A stretch of 64,000 nucleotides of DNA from Anagrus nilaparvatae (lineage: Eukaryota > Arthropoda > Insecta > Hymenoptera > Mymaridae). This document shows positions 34,417-48,608 of the stretch, piece after piece. Below the pieces are notes generated by a model, which saw only the letters and a program-made list of their open reading frames with translations, had not been told where the DNA came from and did not search any database. Location: contig JAKSXM010000288.1 in assembly GCA_022575985.1 (NCBI GenBank), positions 6,537,501 through 6,601,500 on the forward strand, given 5' to 3'. How positions within the stretch are numbered: position 1 is the first letter of the stretch; each line of letters begins with the position of its first letter. Made by a program: the position numbers and the translations under genes.

Positions 34417-36131
34417 ACACCGGGAGCAGTGTACCTTCCTACAGACTTTTATACCTACTGGAATTTTAGGGTTGATTCTTATATATTTTTGAATTGGTTC
34501 TAAGGTTTGGTTCATTTTAGGGTTGATTCTTATATATATTGAGCTGAAATGGCGTTTTTTAACATAGAACATGAAAGTAATATCAAATTGTATTGTAATT
34601 TCTAGAGTTCCGCGATATCGATACGATACGATATTTTAAGTAATATCGTATCGATATCGAAAAATATCGCTGCCTTAATATCGTATCGATATCGAAAATA
34701 TCGAAATATCGAGTTCTAAAATTTTTAAATTATAAATTATTTATTTTTTTGTCAAAATTTTTGTGTTTATCTTAAATTTATAAATTATAATTAATATAAT
34801 TAATAATTTTTTATAAAAAATTAATTCTTTTAAAAAAAGAAGAAAGAAAACGTGTTTTTAACATTATTTAAAAATTTTATCTAAATAGTAATAAATAATG
34901 GCTGAAATTGATAGTGAAAATAATAAAGTAACACTCAAAAAATATTTTACATATTCAAAAGATAAAAAAGGAAACAAAATTGGAATTTGCAATTTATGAA
35001 AAACTAAAAATATTGAAAAGATAATTAAAATTTATTAAATCCAGGTATTAAATAATGCACAATCAGAAACATTAACAACTGAATTATCAAAAATGCAAAA
35101 TAATTTTTTAACTGCTAGAAACGGACAGTCGTACTAAGAAATCGCTATCCATTTCATTGATAAAAACCGATATCGATATTATCGAAATATCGAGCCCTTT
35201 GATATCGATATCGTATCGAAAATAAGACATCAATATCGAAATATCGTGGAACTCTAGGCGCCATTCACTGTTCATAACTTTCATTTCCATCCAGGTCAAT
35301 TCTCAGAACCTTTAAATCTATATTTTTTGAAAACAGATCCATGAATAAATTTTGCAGAAATATTCGATTCCAGATTCGTAAAATTAGAATACATCAACAT
35401 TTAGAATGGGATAATTTCTAAAATTCATTTTATGAAATCTTGTATTTCATAGTAAATTTATGCTTTTTACAAATAATAACTTCTGATATTTAATAAAATT
35501 TGAAATTAATTATTAGGAATTACGAAATATCTGTTTTTCAATCACTTTAATTTTTGTTATTCTACAACAAAATACTTATAACTGGTTTGTGGTTTCGCAC
35601 AACCAGCGATCATGGAACCTGTTAATTTATAACAGTTTTAACGTATACTGCCTAATTATTGTAAGTCCTGGAACCAAAATTAAAATAAATCCCGAAATAT
35701 AAATTATTTAAGCCTGACTCCTACTTCAAATTATTCTGTCCCTGATTCAAAAATATTTTAATCCCCCCCCCCTAAAAACGTCATTTCTTTACCCCCCCCT
35801 CCTAAAAACGTAACTTCTTCACCCATCTCTGCTGAGCTGGATTTTTTTAAATACCCCATACAATGAACATGTTCCATGTTAAAATTCTTACATTTGATTT
35901 TCGGGATTCAAAAAATTGCCCTGGATGGACAACGGCAATTATAACCAGTCAATGGCGCACCTTAAAAGTTATACGCTAGCAAAGTTTTGGACATGGTGGG
36001 CGCTCGTCAAATACACTTTTTGCAAAAAAAACCTCCAGATTCGGATTCAGCACATAAAAATACATAAGAATCAACCCGAACATTCCAGTAGGTATAAAAG
36101 TCTGTACAGGAAGGTACTCTGCTCCCGGTGT
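34417..36131. mobile_element. Terminal-inverted-repeat element 'ACACCGGGAGC', copy 2
   Basis: Same ends as 27061-29680. It lacks the 663-bp insertion and the segment shared by copies 1 and 4, and has an added ATATCG-repeat segment near 34660. The BED-finger remnant starts at 34898. Confidence 0.7.
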
Positions 36132-37090
36132 AATAAGGCGTATTAATATTTGTCGATTTATATTTAATAATTTATGATGAAACTATGACTCAGATAAAGT
36201 ATGTTAGGCCTGCTGAAAAACGTGAACCGAATAAAGCAATTATATCTTTATTGATAATAAAATAATTTTTTTTTAATATTCACGAAATAATTTTACGAAT
36301 GTACATATTTTAGAGGGATTTAGGGCCACTGGAGCAAATGTTCAAAGAGCAGGTCATAGCCTTGAGCTGAGAAGCTTTTTTAGGGTCTTTTTACACCTCC
36401 CCCACTAAAAAGGTTTTTTTTATCAAGAATTTATTGTAAACCACCAGATAAGTGTTAAAAAATTTTTTTGAGTGGGAAAAATACGTTTACTTTAAAAAAA
36501 ATTTTTTTTTGACTTTTTTTTATTTTTTAAATAATAATAATGATAATATAAAGTTATTTCTTATACACAAAAATATATTATAAACATTTTTTTTTAATTT
36601 TTTTTAATTTTTCAATTTTTAAAGAATATTAATGTTTTTTTCAATTTTTTTTATTTTTACTATATTTGGATCTTTTAAAAACGAAAAAGACTCCTATATT
36701 TACTTCATTTCAAATTAAAATTGATCATTTGTTAAAAACAGTTAAATTTGAGTCTATTTAATGGATAAAACGTTTTTATAGCCTATTATTTTTATATTTT
36801 ATTTTATGCAATTTTTGTATTCTATTATTTTAAAAAATTTTAAATTATTAAATTACCTTAATATTTGTATGTATTTACAATTATCCTCAGAGGATGCTAA
36901 CAGCAGGGGCTTTGGGGACAAAAGCCCCTACAAAACAAAAAAGCAACCATAACCTACTTTTTAAAAGCTGTCTGATTTTTATTCCCCATTGCTACTAGAA
37001 ACGTTTAAATATTATGAAAAGTTTAATAAATTTATCCCGACTAAATATTGCTCCCAAGTCTTTTTAAAATGCTTCAACTTGTATTTATAA

Positions 37091-37821
37091 CGGTAATATT
37101 ACTACCGTTTAGTAATTTTACTATGAATTAGTAATATTACTACAAAAATAGTAAATTTACTTTTTTTTTAAAAAAAATTATTTTTTTTCAAGCCAGATAC
37201 AACTAAATATAGCTTTAGGAGTTGAGAAATACTTATTTTTATTGAAAAATACAATTTTGGCAGCAATTTAAAAATTGGTCATTTGGGTCCGAAAACGGGC
37301 ATTTGGTTTATTGACTATAGCGATTAGACAATAGATGATGGATCATTGCGGGAATTAAAAAAAGGTACTTATATGGAAAAAATGAGACCAACTGGAAGTA
37401 TTTTGGTTAATTTGCAAGGTTACAGCGTTATATGGAGGATATCTAAAAAACCCTATTTTATAACATTGAGCCCTGCATTCCTAAGCCCAAAAAGCGCATT
37501 GGAATAAACGGAGGGTATGTTTGGTGTTTTTTCAACATATTAAAGTCATCCATAACTAAAGATTGTAATTTGGCGACCCAAATGTTCTGGTCTCCCCTTT
37601 TTAGTTATTATTTCATTATTATTGCTGAATATAGACGCAGGTAGAGTATGCTTATAATATTAAAAACGGAAAACAAAGGTCAATATTGTGTATTACGAAC
37701 GTAAATGAACTCCTAAAGCTATCTTTAATCGTATCTAGCTGGAAAATAAATAAATTTTTTTTACTACAAATTGTAGTAATATTACTAAATCATAGTAAAA
37801 TTACTAAACGGTAGTAATATT
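37091..37821. repeat. Segment bounded by GTAATATTACTACCG inverted repeats
   Basis: Left arm 37096-37162 (GGTAATATTACTACCGTTTA, TAGTAATATTACTAC) is inverted at about 37763-37820. The ~600 bp between holds GAGACCAACTGGAAGTATTT and other sequence, no gene. Equivalent segment in unit 3 at 44751-45481. In unit 4 it is interrupted by a Helitron. Confidence 0.6.
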
Positions 37822-38011
37822 GTGTTCATTATTTTTTAATGTGTACGAATACGCACAAACTTGCATTTAATTGTTATGAATTAAGTTTGAAACATACACA
37901 AAAATAAATTTCCTTGATTCAATTAGGAATTTTATATTTTTTAGTATTTGGCAACTTATTTCTTTTGATAATTTAAAATTCAAGCAACTTTTTAACGAGT
38001 TATGATTGTAA

Positions 38012-38159
38012 GGCTGGTTCCACAGACCTCCGTAAACGCAAAATCACATCCGCAACGCAATGCGCACAACGCAACGCGCATTTGCAGAACACGATTTTGG
38101 TTTGTGTGCATTTCATTGTGGCTGCGATTTTGCGTTTACGGAGGTCTGTAAAACCAGCC
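38012..38159. mobile_element. PIF/Harbinger-like MITE, 148 bp
   Basis: Ends GGCTGGTTCCACAGACCTCC and its near-complement ending AAAACCAGCC; interior GTAAACGCAAAATC pairs with GATTTTGCGTTTAC. Flanked by the 3-bp TAA direct repeat (38009-38011 and 38160-38162), the usual PIF/Harbinger target. Confidence 0.8.
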
Positions 38160-38162
38160 TAA

Positions 38163-39192
38163 ATAGAAAATATGAGTAAATATACACATTAGACGCTTTT
38201 TTTTTTTTAATTTACAGTTTAAAATAAAATTAGTCCAAAAAATATCAAAATATATGTTTATTATGTAATATTATTGCAATAACATTGCAAAAAAAATTAT
38301 TTTAATTTTATAAATTATGAAAAAATATTAATATTTTAAGTTATAATACTTGCTAAATCTTAGTTTTCTCTGAATAACCAATGATTGAACGTGGTAACTT
38401 ATATAAAATAAATTGGAAATATAATCTTTGACAATTTATTTATCATATTTAATTAGTTTCATCTCCCTGTCATCTCGAGGGGTCCTATTAAAAAGTGGCT
38501 ATAGTTTTTAATGTTTTATGAAAAACTGGCTGTATTTTTGATGCTGTTATAGATTTAAAGTTTATGAAGAAGCAGCTGTGTTTTTAAGGCATATGAAAAA
38601 GTGGCTATACTCTGCAATGTTGTTTAAAAACTGGCTAAGTATGAAATTTTATTTTAATCTTATTAAAATCTTATTTTAATTTAGCAGAATTTAGTGCTTA
38701 TATCTTTGGTTAGTAATCTTTTTTAGTAAACTTTTTTTTTCCGAGAAATTGGCCAACTTTGTGGACCTATAACTTTTTCCAGAACCCTCGGCCAAAAAAA
38801 TTTTCCACAGAAAGTGAGTATGTTTTGGTCTTGGCTATCTCTGGAAAGAAATTCAGCTGTCATACTCACGCGCGATGTTTACCATAGCCATTTCCCTAAC
38901 TAATTCTTAAAAAGGAACGTATCTCATACAGGAATTCAAAAAAATTCTAAAAAAATAAAAAAATTCAAAATTTTTAAAAATGGGAGGGTCCGAGAAAAAA
39001 CACATAAAATGACCTTGTTTTTACCTCTTTGGAAGCTCCCATTTTTTGAATTTTTGAGTTTTTTTTATTTTTTAGGTAAATTCCTGTGTGAGCTACCTTC
39101 CTTTTTAATAATTTTGTTTTGTTTTTCTGTTTCAGATTTGCCAATCCTGAGATTAACTGTTCGCCATCATTTTAGTGCCTCCTATAAATTAT
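38163..39192. other. Unit 2 spacer without genes
   Basis: Contains a partial run of the AAAAGTGGCTATAG motifs (38462-38645) known from block X, then sequence around 38720-39190 with no recognised domain. A 62-codon frame at 39009 is duplicated only because the whole unit is. Confidence 0.5.
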
Positions 39193-40863
39193 ACTAATTA
39201 TGGATGTTTAATTTTTTTTATTAATAATATATAGTTGTGTAATAATTATGTGAAAAAATTATAACCGGTTTGTGTAACTACACAACCAATGAGCATGAAA
39301 CATGTTCACTTGTAACACTGATAATAAAGTATCTACTGTGTTCATAATATCAATAGAAATTAGCTGCTTAGACATCAAAGGAAACAAAATTAATTACATT
39401 TTCAAATTATTATTGTTTTTTAAATAATATGAATTTATTTTTTATTAATTTTTACAATAAATTATTTAAAAATTATGCACCAATGGTCCCTAGGTACTTC
39501 TGCACCAAAGGTCCCTAAATCGAAAATATTCGATTTAGGGAGTCCATAATAAGTCCATTTCACCCCTCCCCCCTGAAACGTTACTTTTTCACCCCCCCCC
39601 CTAAAAACGTAAATTTTGACCCCCCCTAAAATCGTCACTTTTTCAACCCCCCCCCCCTGCCGAGACAGACTTTTTCAAATACCCCATCCAATGAACATGT
39701 TAAAAATTTTCGCATGTATATCTAATAAAAGAGCTGAGAAAAAAATTAAAAAACATGTTTGAATACACGAATCTAATCTCGAGGGGTCCTATTAAAAAGT
39801 GGCTATAGTTTTTAATGTTTTATGAAAAACTGGCTATAGTTTTTGATCCTGTATGAAAAAGTGGTTATAGATTTAAAGTTTATGAAGAAGCAGCTGTGTT
39901 TTTAAGGCATATGAAAAAGTGGCTATACTCTGCAACGTTGTTTAAAAACTGGCTAAGTATGAAATATTCTTAAAATGATTGACGCGCCATAAAATTAAAT
40001 AGGATAAACATTAGTATTTAAAGATTATTATGTAAATTAGATATTTTATTATAATTTTGTCTAAAATACTTACAATTTATCCATCCTACTTTTATTTTTA
40101 AAATTATTATTATTATTATTGTTCATTCATTTTAATGTTTCAGATCGGAACAAATTCTGTACTTGTACCTTAATGATCATTTTACTTTTTTGAAATTTCC
40201 CTAATTTTTTGTAACATTTTTAGAAAATTATTTATGAATGAAATTGTAAAACAAAACTAAATAAATTTTTAATCAAATCAATGCATTAATTTCAATTATA
40301 TTATTAACTCAATCTGCTTTTTTTATGATTTGAATATTTTCCAAATCTTTTTTCCTTTTTGTGAAATATTTTCATACGTACAGAGAAAAAATTTTTGTAA
40401 TTTAAATATTTTATTTTCTCTTATTTATAGTTTTACAGAATTAAACATCTGAATTTTATAAGTAAATAGAACATAATATAAACTAGCTAGAGCAAATAAG
40501 TTTCAAAGCCATCCTAAAGTTGATAATTCATCTCTTCCTGTTTATCCCGGCGATAATGCAAAAAACATTTTTTTTTTAAGATATAGCCTATTTTAACGAG
40601 TATTGCAGAGAATTGAAAATTCGCTATAAGGAAATGTATTTTAAAATTTTAAAATTTACTTGCTGTTTAATCGAACAAAAAAACCCAAACTTTTGGGTAA
40701 CCGCACACCCCTAGCTTCATGAGAGATGTTATAGAAATCTTATTTTAATTTAGCAGAATTTAGTGCTTATATCTTTGGTTAGTAATCTTTACGAATAGAG
40801 ATTTCAAACAGACTACTTGAAGTGAATTAAATTTTAAATAACAAATAAATATACATTTTTATT
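39193..40863. repeat. Dispersed repeat block X, copy 2
   Basis: Matches 6560-8300 apart from the shorter 25-bp minisatellite. It holds an empty Helitron target site at 40328/40329. Confidence 0.8.
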
Positions 40864-41621
40864 TAAATCAATGTAAGATTTTCAATTTTATTATTAACCC
40901 AATCTGATGCTTTTTTATGATTTTAATATTTTCCAAATCTTTGCGTTTTTCTTTGAAACACTGTTATATGTGCATAAAAAAATTTTATTTGTTCTTATTT
41001 ATAGTTTTACGGAATTTAACATCTGATTTTTATAAGTAAAAAGAAAATAAAAACTCACTAAAGCAGCTAAATTTTGCAATAGTCAAAAGATTTTATAAAT
41101 TTTATATAAACTTAGCGCTTATTATTCTAGTGCTTTCAGAAGTGAATGGAATATTGTAAAATGAAATTGTAAAATGAAATTGAAATTACGCTGTTTGTGA
41201 TGGACACTACATAAAAAGACCACAAGAACCGTGTTAAAAAGTGAGGCTAAATCAAATTTTTATACATGTATAGGGCCTGGATCATTTATTCAGTCTCAAT
41301 AATTGATATCGTCATTATTGCATTAAATAACCGTAAAAAATTAAATTTCAAACCTCATGTACTTATAATTTTTTATCTAAGGCGAAAATATAATTTGTAA
41401 TATTAATTTCAAATTTTTTTCAATTTCTTAACCTGAAATCATATTATGCTCGGGGTCCTTTTATCTAGCGTCTCCATGATGTAGAGTAAAATAAACTGTA
41501 CAATTCAATTAGTAGTTTAGAATTTTATTTATTTGTACACCAAAAATAATGAAAATACATTATACAATTGTGTAAAATTAATATACGTAAAAATTTACAA
41601 GGAAGCTAATGTAGTTAATTT

Positions 41622-41853
41622 TTAAATAACTGCTCGTGTAGTACACGCGCCAATAGGAATACCCTTACAATGTCCGCCACAGCAATCTTCTGGACGATAG
41701 CACTAAAAAGAATTAATTTAATAATTATGATAATAGTTTACTAATATCTAAACAGAAAAATAATTTACTTACTCTTTCACCGTTGGCTTTACAAGTAGCT
41801 TTTACCATTAAGGTTAAGGTAGTAAAAATTAAAAATAATAATAAGTATTTCAT
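41622..41853 (-). CDS. Secreted knottin-type cysteine-rich peptide, copy 3
   Basis: Exons 41853-41773 and 41702-41622; coding and intron sequence appear identical to copy 2, lying 7,658 bp away within the near-perfect duplication. Intact frame and splice sites. Confidence 0.85.
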
Positions 41854-41944
41854 TTTCAAGATGATTACAATTGAAGTACTGGATACAAGAAATTTTTATT
41901 CAGTTAAACGGAGTTTAAATTTAAAAAATTGAAATTCGATCTAG

Positions 41945-41954
41945 TATTTATATA
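41945..41954 (-). promoter_or_regulatory. TATA box of knottin copy 3
   Basis: TATATAAATA on the minus strand at the conserved distance from the ATG. Confidence 0.6.
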
Positions 41955-42074
41955 GAATAATGTCTTTATCAAATTTGATGTATTATTTAACTTTTTGATA
42001 AAAAAAATATTACTGTAAAATGTGTCTCACATTTATTTGTCGACAAAACATTATTATCATTATATAATTTATAT

Positions 42075-43791
42075 ACACCGGGAGCAGTGTACCTTCCTAC
42101 AGACTTTTATACCTACTGGAATTTTAGGGTTGATTCTTATATATTTTTGAATTGGTTCTAAGGTTTGGTTCATTTTAGGGTTGATTCTTATATATATTGA
42201 GCTGAAATGGCGTTTTTTAACATAGAACATGAAAGTAATATCAAATTGTATTGTAATTTCTAGAGTTCCGCGATATCGATACGATACGATATTTTAAGTA
42301 ATATCGTATCGATATCGAAAAATATCGCTGCCTTAATATCGTATCGATATCGAAAATATCGAAATATCGAGTTCTAAAATTTTTAAATTATAAATTATTT
42401 ATTTTTTTGTCAAAATTTTTGTGTTTATCTTAAATTTATAAATTATAATTAATATAATTAATAATTTTTTATAAAAAATTAATTCTTTTAAAAAAAGAAG
42501 AAAGAAAACGTGTTTTTAACATTATTTAAAAATTTTATCTAAATAGTAATAAATAATGGCTGAAATTGATAGTGAAAATAATAAAGTAACACTCAAAAAA
42601 TATTTTACATATTCAAAAGATAAAAAAGGAAACAAAATTGGAATTTGCAATTTATGAAAAACTAAAAATATTGAAAAGATAATTAAAATTTATTAAATCC
42701 AGGTATTAAATAATGCACAATCAGAAACATTAACAACTGAATTATCAAAAATGCAAAATAATTTTTTAACTGCTAGAAACGGACAGTCGTACTAAGAAAT
42801 CGCTATCCATTTCATTGATAAAAACCGATATCGATATTATCGAAATATCGAGCCCTTTGATATCGATATCGTATCGAAAATAAGACATCAATATCGAAAT
42901 ATCGTGGAACTCTAGGCGCCATTCACTGTTCATAACTTTCATTTCCATCCAGGTCAATTCTCAGAACCTTTAAATCTATATTTTTTGAAAACAGATCCAT
43001 GAATAAATTTTGCAGAAATATTCGATTCCAGATTCGTAAAATTAGAATACATCAACATTTAGAATGGGATAATTTCTAAAATTCATTTTATGAAATCTTG
43101 TATTTCATAGTAAATTTATGCTTTTTACAAATAATAACTTCTGATATTTAATAAAATTTGAAATTAATTATTAGGAATTACGAAATATCTGTTTTTCAAT
43201 CACTTTAATTTTTGTTATTCTACAACAAAATACTTATAACTGGTTTGTGGTTTCGCACAACCAGCGATCATGGAACCTGTTAATTTATAACAGTTTTAAC
43301 GTATACTGCCTAATTATTGTAAGTCCTGGAACCAAAATTAAAATAAATCCCGAAATATAAATTATTTAAGCCTGACTCCTACTTCAAATTATTCTGTCCC
43401 TGATTCAAAAATATTTTAATCCCCCCCCCCCTAAAAACGTCATTTCTTTACCCCCCCCCTCCTAAAAACGTAACTTCTTCACCCATCTCTGCTGAGCTGG
43501 ATTTTTTTAAATACCCCATACAATGAACATGTTCCATGTTAAAATTCTTACATTTGATTTTCGGGATTCAAAAAATTGCCCTGGATGGACAACGGCAATT
43601 ATAACCAGTCAATGGCGCACCTTAAAAGTTATACGCTAGCAAAGTTTTGGACATGGTGGGCGCTCGTCAAATACACTTTTTGCAAAAAAAACCTCCAGAT
43701 TCGGATTCAGCACATAAAAATACATAAGAATCAACCCGAACATTCCAGTAGGTATAAAAGTCTGTACAGGAAGGTACTCTGCTCCCGGTGT
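42075..43791. mobile_element. Terminal-inverted-repeat element 'ACACCGGGAGC', copy 3
   Basis: Near-identical to copy 2, with longer C tracts (about 43421-43460). BED-finger remnant at 42556. Confidence 0.7.
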
Positions 43792-45671
43792 AATAAGGCG
43801 TATTAATATTTGTCGATTTATATTTAATAATTTATGATGAAACTATGACTCAGATAAAGTATGTTAGGCCTGCTGAAAAACGTGAACCGAATAAAGCAAT
43901 TATATCTTTATTGATAATAAAATAATTTTTTTTTAATATTCACGAAATAATTTTACGAATGTACATATTTTAGAGGGATTTAGGGCCACTGGAGCAAATG
44001 TTCAAAGAGCAGGTCATAGCCTTGAGCTGAGAAGCTTTTTTAGGGTCTTTTTACACCTCCCCCACTAAAAAGGTTTTTTTTATCAAGAATTTATTGTAAA
44101 CCACCAGATAAGTGTTAAAAAATTTTTTTGAGTGGGAAAAATACGTTTACTTTAAAAAAAATTTTTTTTTGACTTTTTTTTATTTTTTAAATAATAATAA
44201 TGATAATATAAAGTTATTTCTTATACACAAAAATATATTATAAACATTTTTTTTTAATTTTTTTTAATTTTTCAATTTTTAAAGAATATTAATGTTTTTT
44301 TCAATTTTTTTTATTTTTACTATATTTGGATCTTTTAAAAACGAAAAAGACTCCTATATTTACTTCATTTCAAATTAAAATTGATCATTTGTTAAAAACA
44401 GTTAAATTTGAGTCTATTTAATGGATAAAACGTTTTTATAGCCTATTATTTTTATATTTTATTTTATGCAATTTTTGTATTCTATTATTTTAAAAAATTT
44501 TAAATTATTAAATTACCTTAATATTTGTATGTATTTACAATTATCCTCAGAGGATGCTAACAGCAGGGGCTTTGGGGACAAAAGCCCCTACAAAACAAAA
44601 AAGCAACCATAACCTACTTTTTAAAAGCTGTCTGATTTTTATTCCCCATTGCTACTAGAAACGTTTAAATATTATGAAAAGTTTAATAAATTTATCCCGA
44701 CTAAATATTGCTCCCAAGTCTTTTTAAAATGCTTCAACTTGTATTTATAACGGTAATATTACTACCGTTTAGTAATTTTACTATGAATTAGTAATATTAC
44801 TACAAAAATAGTAAATTTACTTTTTTTTAAAAAAAAATTATTTTTTTTCAAGCCAGATACAACTAAATATAGCTTTAGGAGTTGAGAAATACTTATTTTT
44901 ATTGAAAAATACAATTTTGGCAGCAATTTAAAAATTGGTCATTTGGGTCCGAAAACGGGCATTTGGTTTATTGACTATAGCGATTAGACAATAGATGATG
45001 GATCATTGCGGGAATTAAAAAAAGGTACTTATATGGAAAAAATGAGACCAACTGGAAGTATTTTGGTTAATTTGCAAGGTTACAGCGTTATATGGAGGAT
45101 ATCTAAAAAACCCTATTTTATAACATTGAGCCCTGCATTCCTAAGCCCAAAAAGCGCATTGGAATAAACGGAGGGTATGTTTGGTGTTTTTTCAACATAT
45201 TAAAGTCATCCATAACTAAAGATTGTAATTTGGCGACCCAAATGTTCTGGTCTCCCCTTTTTAGTTATTATTTCATTATTATTGCTGAATATAGACGCAG
45301 GTAGAGTATGCTTATAATATTAAAAACGGAAAACAAAGGTCAATATTGTGTATTACGAACGTAAATGAACTCCTAAAGCTATCTTTAATCGTATCTAGCT
45401 GGAAAATAAATAAATTTTTTTTACTACAAATTGTAGTAATATTACTAAATCATAGTAAAATTACTAAACGGTAGTAATATTGTGTTCATTATTTTTTAAT
45501 GTGTACGAATACGCACAAACTTGCATTTAATTGTTATGAATTAAGTTTGAAACATACACAAAAATAAATTTCCTTGATTCAATTAGGAATTTTATATTTT
45601 TTAGTATTTGGCAACTTATTTCTTTTGATAATTAAAAATTCAAGCAACTTTTTAACGAGTTATGATTGTAA

Positions 45672-45819
45672 GGCTGGTTCCACAGACCTCCGTAAACGCA
45701 AAATCACATCCGCAACGCAATGCGCACAACGCAACGCGCATTTGCAGAACACGATTTTGGTTTGTGTGCATTTCATTGTGGCTGCGATTTTGCGTTTACG
45801 GAGGTCTGTAAAACCAGCC
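45672..45819. mobile_element. PIF/Harbinger-like MITE in unit 3
   Basis: Same 148-bp element and TAA flanks as 38012-38159, duplicated with the unit. Confidence 0.8.
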
Positions 45820-46852
45820 TAAATAGAAAATATGAGTAAATATACACATTAGACGCTTTTTTTTTTTTAATTTACAGTTTAAAATAAAATTAGTCCAAAA
45901 AATATCAAAATATATGTTTATTATGTAATATTATTGCAATAACATTGCAAAAAAAATTATTTTAATTTTATAAATTATGAAAAAATATTAATATTTTAAG
46001 TTATAATACTTGCTAAATCTTAGTTTTCTCTGAATAACCAATGATTGAACGTGGTAACTTATATAAAATAAATTGGAAATATAATCTTTGACAATTTATT
46101 TATCATATTTAATTAGTTTCATCTCCCTGTCATCTCGAGGGGTCCTATTAAAAAGTGGCTATAGTTTTTAATGTTTTATGAAAAACTGGCTGTATTTTTG
46201 ATGCTGTTATAGATTTAAAGTTTATGAAGAAGCAGCTGTGTTTTTAAGGCATATGAAAAAGTGGCTATACTCTGCAATGTTGTTTAAAAACTGGCTAAGT
46301 ATGAAATTTTATTTTAATCTTATTAAAATCTTATTTTAATTTAGCAGAATTTAGTGCTTATATCTTTGGTTAGTAATCTTTTTTAGTAAACTTTTTTTTT
46401 CCGAGAAATTGGCCAACTTTGTGGACCTATAACTTTTTCCAGAACCCTCGGCCAAAAAAATTTTCCACAGAAAGTGAGTATGTTTTGGTCTTGGCTATCT
46501 CTGGAAAGAAATTCAGCTGTCATACTCACGCGCGATGTTTACCATAGCCATTTCCCTAACTAATTCTTAAAAAGGAACGTATCTCATACAGGAATTCAAA
46601 AAAATTCTAAAAAAATAAAAAAATTCAAAATTTTTAAAAATGGGAGGGTCCGAGAAAAAACACATAAAATGACCTTGTTTTTACCTCTTTGGAAGCTCCC
46701 ATTTTTTGAATTTTTGAGTTTTTTTTATTTTTTAGGTAAATTCCTGTGTGAGCTACCTTCCTTTTTAATAATTTTGTTTTGTTTTTCTGTTTCAGATTTG
46801 CCAATCCTGAGATTAACTGTTCGCCATCATTTTAGTGCCTCCTATAAATTAT

Positions 46853-48044
46853 ACTAATTATGGATGTTTAATTTTTTTTATTAATAATATATAGTTGTGT
46901 AATAATTATGTGAAAAAATTATAACCGGTTTGTGTAACTACACAACCAATGAGCATGAAACATGTTCACTTGTAACACTGATAATAAAGTATCTACTGTG
47001 TTCATAATATCAATAGAAATTAGCTGCTTAGACATCAAAGGAAACAAAATTAATTACATTTTCAAATTATTATTGTTTTTTAAATAATATGAATTTATTT
47101 TTTATTAATTTTTACAATAAATTATTTAAAAATTATGCACCAATGGTCCCTAGGTACTTCTGCACCAAAGGTCCCTAAATCGAAAATATTCGATTTAGGG
47201 AGTCCATAATAAGTCCATTTCACCCCTCCCCCCTGAAACGTTACTTTTTCACCCCCCCCCCCTAAAAACGTAAATTTTGACCCCCCCTAAAATCGTCACT
47301 TTTTCAACCCCCCCCCCCTGCCGAGACAGACTTTTTCAAATACCCCATCCAATGAACATGTTAAAAATTTTCGCATGTATATCTAATAAAAGAGCTGAGA
47401 AAAAAATTAAAAAACATGTTTGAATACACGAATCTAATCTCGAGGGGTCCTATTAAAAAGTGGCTATAGTTTTTAATGTTTTATGAAAAACTGGCTATAG
47501 TTTTTGATGCTGTATGAAAAAGTGGTTATAGATTTAAAGTTTATGAAGAAGCAGCTGTGTTTTTAAGGCATATGAAAAAGTGGCTATACTCTGCAATGTT
47601 GTTTAAAAACTGGCTAAGTATGAAATATTCTTAAAATGATTGACGCGCCATAAAATTAAATAGGATAAACATTAGTATTTAAAGATTATTATGTAAATTA
47701 GATATTTTATTATAATTTTGTCTAAAATACTTACAATTTATCCATCCTACTTTTATTTTTAAAATTATTATTATTATTATTGTTCATTCATTTTAATGTT
47801 TCAGATCGGAACAAATTCTGTACTTGTACCTTAATGATCATTTTACTTTTTTGAAATTTCCCTAATTTTTTGTAACATTTTTAGAAAATTATTTATGAAT
47901 GAAATTGTAAAACAAAACTAAATAAATTTTTAATCAAATCAATGCATTAATTTCAATTATATTATTAACTCAATCTGCTTTTTTTATGATTTGAATATTT
48001 TCCAAATCTTTTTTCCTTTTTGTGAAATATTTTCATACGTACAG
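46853..48044. repeat. Dispersed repeat block X, copy 3 (truncated)
   Basis: Matches 39193-40382, with an empty Helitron target at 47989/47990. Confidence 0.8.
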
Positions 48045-48608
48045 TAAATAGAACATAATATAAACTAGCTAGAGCAAATAAATTCCAAAGACATCCTAAC
48101 GTTGATATGTTGATACGTTGATACGTTGATGCAAGCATGCGGGTAAGTGTACAATGCACTTTAATATGGACTTTGATATATTTAATTTAATTCATAGGTC
48201 TTTTAAAATATTATCGGTCAAGATAAATGAACTTCATGCAAATAAATCTGATGGGAGAAAAATTTCTGGATTTTCAGGATTTTTTTATTATTTCTGACGG
48301 CCTATTAGTAATTTTGCAAAAAGCGCGAAAGTTTGATTCGCGATTAATTATAAAAATTACAACTCTATAATGTACAGGATAGGATTTTTGGTATTTATTT
48401 ATAATGAGAAGACTTCGTATTTAATATTAAAAAGCAAGTTGCTATTTATCAATTTTCGATCAATTTTTAATGTAAGCTGTTTGAAAGCTGTATACCAAGC
48501 GTCGATCTGGTATACTTATATGCTGAGAAATCTGTCGTTGTCCTCAAAATTCTCCCTTCCTCTGATTTTGGTAAAAGTGGAACTTACCTTAGATTTATCC
48601 TGTTACTA
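48045..48608. other. Stretch between units 3 and 4
   Basis: Contains a short GTTGATACGTTGATACGTTG-type microsatellite (about 48102-48130). An 85-codon plus-strand frame at 48370 has no recognisable domain and is not called. Confidence 0.5.

Larger units (their letters stand above)
33311..40968. repeat. Tandem segmental duplication, unit 2 (7.66 kb)
   Basis: Almost identical to 40969-48044 with a constant offset of about 7,658-7,660 bp. Includes knottin copy 2, a terminal-inverted-repeat element, spacer Y, a PIF/Harbinger-like MITE and block X. Scattered single-base and homopolymer differences (for example at 37965/45630 and 39845/47505) show that the copies are distinct. Confidence 0.88.
40969..48044. 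repeat. Tandem segmental duplication, unit 3
   Basis: Second copy of 33311-40382, ending abruptly after CATACGTACAG at 48044. The following TAAATAGAACATAATATAAA is shared again, so a short piece was deleted here. Confidence 0.88.

Noticed and set aside
35108..36146. Frames of 63 and 76 codons conserved at 42766 and 43576
   Set aside because: They are identical only because the whole 7.66-kb unit is duplicated, and they overlap transposon inverted repeats.
33311..48044. Pure assembly duplication
   Set aside because: Scattered substitutions, a different downstream end and differing C-tract lengths argue for two real copies, though haplotype joining remains possible.
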